Origin: Trichococcus palustris
GTDB taxonomy: Bacteria > Bacillota > Bacilli > Lactobacillales > Aerococcaceae
Assembly (NCBI RefSeq): GCF_900114465.1
Contig: NZ_FOTD01000001.1
Coordinates: 248,001-312,000, forward strand
Direction of reading: 5' to 3'
DNA length: 64,000 nucleotides
Positions within the stretch are counted from its first letter, which is position 1. Every line of letters starts with the position of its first letter. A program made the translations under genes and the position numbers. Below the pieces are notes generated by a model. That model had not been told where the DNA came from. It saw only the letters and a program-made list of their open reading frames with translations, and did no database searches. Positions 62,238 through 64,000 of this stretch are shown here, piece by piece.

Positions 62238-62897
62238 TTATGTTTTTGTACTCCTCTTCAAATCCCTGCCCTTGTTGTCCAAAAAGGTGTAGACGAAAGA
62301 CAGCGCAAAGATAAGGAGTTGCAAGGAATAAATGGTCAATCGCTCCGTCAAACCCAATATGTTCAACTGCAAACCCATGGAAATGGGGGTCAGCGCTCCA
62401 AATAGGGTAATGAGTACAGCCAACGCTAAAGTGAATTTCCCCAGTCCTTTCATTTTTTCCTGTTTCAAGTACCCGAATGCAAGCAAGAATGCTGATGCAA
62501 TTGTTGTAATGACCACAACCGCCGTAACAATAACATGCATCCGATTTTGAAAATTCATCTCAGTCTTATCCCCAGTCAGCGGAAACAAGCCATAACCCAC
62601 TATTGAAGTCAGCTGCATGATCATGAAGACGACAGATCCAGTTTTTAAGAGGCTGTGGTATTGGCTGAACGATTTCTTTATCATGGCGAATGCAAACAGC
62701 AGCATACAGATGCCGTAAACAAACGTCAATCTTTTTACTGATTCGGCATTGGGTGCTCCGACAGCGGTAAGGGAACTGATATCCATCGTGATGGGATCAT
62801 ACTCTGGCCACAAAAGCCTGCCTGTAATTGTATGCGCTAAATAGAACAGTACGCCAACCATGCCTGATGGCATCAAAAATTTATTGGCTTTTCCCAC
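62238..62897 (-). CDS. DUF998 membrane protein
   Basis: 219 residues with six membrane helices, ISSLTAVGAPNAESVKRLTF and FPLTGD.....NRMHVIVT, the family pattern. Function unknown. Start GTG 62897 after GGAGGGG. Confidence 0.85.
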   Translation of the reverse strand: MGKANKFLMPSGMVGVLFYLAHTITGRLLWPEYDPITMDISSLTAVGAPNAESVKRLTFVYGICMLLFAFAMIKKSFSQYHSLLKTGSVVFMIMQLTSIVGYGLFPLTGDKTEMNFQNRMHVIVTAVVVITTIASAFLLAFGYLKQEKMKGLGKFTLALAVLITLFGALTPISMGLQLNILGLTERLTIYSLQLLIFALSFVYTFLDNKGRDLKRSTKT

Positions 62898-63014
62898 CCT
62901 GTCCCCTCCATTCTTATAGATTCAATGTTTTGCGATAGTCTTTCGCCAAGAAAACAGATAAAAGGATCACACGATTCCCGATACTAAAGCGCAATGGTGC
63001 CTTTTTTGACCCCA

Positions 63015-63635
63015 CTATTTAGGATGGTTCATTTTCGGAAGATACCTTCCTGTCTTTTTCATATATTTTTTATATTCTTCACCAAAATGCTCTATCATTA
63101 TTTTTTCTTCTTTGGGTACTCTTGAAGACATAAAAATTATTACGATTATCAAAAGTAAAACAAAAAATGTATGAGCAGTGAATAAAGCGAGACCCACTGA
63201 CCATAAGAGCATCGCCGCGTAAATAGGATGCCTTATTCTTCCGTAAGGACCGGTAGTCATCAATTTGTGTCCCTTCTGAATTTTCAGGTTTCCAGACCAG
63301 TTTCTGTCCAATACTGACTGTGCATATATCCAGAACAGAACGCCGACTGTGGCGATAACCGTCCCAAGCCACCTTAGCCAAATCGGCAAGTAGAATTGAA
63401 ACCTATCACTGAGAGACGGATAAAAGGAATAGATACTGACAAACAGACAAAGTATAATGCCGGATATTATTCTGAGCATCACAAGAGTGTTCCCTTCATT
63501 TTTTATGGCCTCTTTATCCAGCCAAAGCTTTGTCCCCGATTTTTTGGCTTTGATGGCCGGTATGATCCGATTGAAAATGAGAATCATCAGTAGTAACACC
63601 CAGAAAAAAATTCGGAAAATCAATTCATCACCCAT
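63015..63635 (-). CDS. Isoprenylcysteine-methyltransferase-like membrane protein
   Basis: 206 residues; GPYGRIRHPIYAAMLLWSVGLAL is the ICMT/PEMT SAM-binding signature, followed by RVPKEEKIMIEHFGEEYKKYMKKTGRYLP, the family's C-terminal motif. Four to five membrane helices. Bacterial members methylate small or lipid substrates, mostly unknown. ATG 63635; AAAGGGG lies 13 nt before, rather far. Confidence 0.85.
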   Translation of the reverse strand: MGDELIFRIFFWVLLLMILIFNRIIPAIKAKKSGTKLWLDKEAIKNEGNTLVMLRIISGIILCLFVSIYSFYPSLSDRFQFYLPIWLRWLGTVIATVGVLFWIYAQSVLDRNWSGNLKIQKGHKLMTTGPYGRIRHPIYAAMLLWSVGLALFTAHTFFVLLLIIVIIFMSSRVPKEEKIMIEHFGEEYKKYMKKTGRYLPKMNHPK

Positions 63636-63907
63636 AACACATCAAAGCCCCTTTCAGGTAATTTTTGAGCCTTCATATTTGTCTTTCCATTTTATTTCCA
63701 GCCGAGAAAGATGATTGAGCGATACTCTGCTTCCATTATAGTCCGATACAGCTATAATCGTTAATTTTACTGTGGTTCTCAATGAAAAAAATTCCATCTG
63801 CTTACGCAAATGACGCGCTTACTTTTCTAATCCTTTTATTAAAATTCGTTTCACAGTTTTTTTATTGAAAAATTGCTGAGATTCCTTTCAATAAATCATT
63901 TATTTGT

Positions 63908-63913
63908 TATAAT
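63908..63913 (+). promoter_or_regulatory. Extended -10 of the truncated last gene
   Basis: TGTTATAAT: TATAAT with TG two bases upstream; a TTTCAA 16 nt before could be the -35. Confidence 0.55.
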
Positions 63914-63979
63914 GGCCTGGATATCCTTTTCGTTAAAGGCATATCAGAACGATAACGCTAAGATAAAGGAGTGACACAT

Positions 63980-64000
63980 TTGAAACTTTTACATTCTTTA
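63980..64000 (+). CDS. Start of a gene truncated by the window end
   Basis: TTG at 63980 preceded by AAAGGAG (8 nt) and an extended -10 promoter at 63905-63913; reads MKLLHSL up to the edge. Nothing further can be said. Confidence 0.5.

Overview
The window reads as chromosome of a low-to-mid GC Firmicute of the order Lactobacillales. A Carnobacteriaceae genus such as Trichococcus is my best guess. The evidence is the strong AGGAGG ribosome sites, the TTGACA/TATAAT promoters, the T-box and preQ1 leaders, the phosphotransferase (PTS) sugar genes, and families typical of that group (DUF1846, DUF1002, DUF2127, lmo0937-type peptide). The genus is inference. About 60 genes are present, most in short operons with recognisable terminators.

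Region by region. 0.1-6.2 kb: an HD hydrolase, a MarR remnant, then a beta-glucoside operon (PTS permease whose IIBC and IIA parts are split by a small deletion/frameshift, 6-phospho-beta-glucosidase), two tandem DJ-1/PfpI paralogues and an RpiR regulator, with cre and palindromic operator candidates. 6.4-13.7 kb: SemiSWEET, LysR, a P-type Mg-type ATPase, and a TPM-like/PspA membrane-stress pair. 13.8-22.6 kb: one giant cyclic beta-1,2-glucan synthase (NdvB/ChvB type). 22.9-25.6 kb: a small lmo0937-type peptide, a lipoprotein, a truncated MATE gene beside an IS-end-like hairpin, and an M20 amidohydrolase. 25.9-29.7 kb: ApbE flavin transferase followed by a membrane Fe-S protein with two flavinylation domains, then a secreted DUF1002 protein. 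29.8-33.3 kb: OsmC downstream of an apparently orphaned T-box, a DUF457 membrane protein, DUF1846. 33.6-38.5 kb: a preQ1-I riboswitch driving queD-queE-folE, then pabA-pabB-pabC. FolE supplies both 7-deazaguanine and folate synthesis, so the two operons are metabolically linked.

38.6-45.3 kb is the accessory stretch: a decayed IS605-type TnpB element, an iron permease with a Fur-like box, a 34-bp perfect palindrome, an AT-rich glycan-type gene, remnants of an IS4-type transposase, and several copies of a palindromic repeat. 44.2-52.2 kb looks like an envelope module: COG4705 and DUF2127 membrane proteins, GT4 glycosyltransferase, PAP2 phosphatase, VTT/DedA-like protein, a two-component system and an M50-like protease. 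Three promoters there, in front of the COG4705 gene, the VTT gene and the kinase-regulator pair itself, share a spacing (TTGTTTAGAA-like box, 8 nt, -10 box). In two of them a second copy lies exactly 22 bp upstream. This is a candidate regulon of the local response regulator and, with the orphan T-box, the most interesting signal I found.

52.3-64 kb: nucleotidyltransferase-like protein, aldo/keto reductase, Mut7-C RNase, NadR-like protein, a TrmB regulator translationally coupled to lysA, uridine kinase, a nitrilase-family amidase, AEC transporter, DUF998 and isoprenylcysteine-methyltransferase-like membrane proteins, and the first codons of a gene running off the end.
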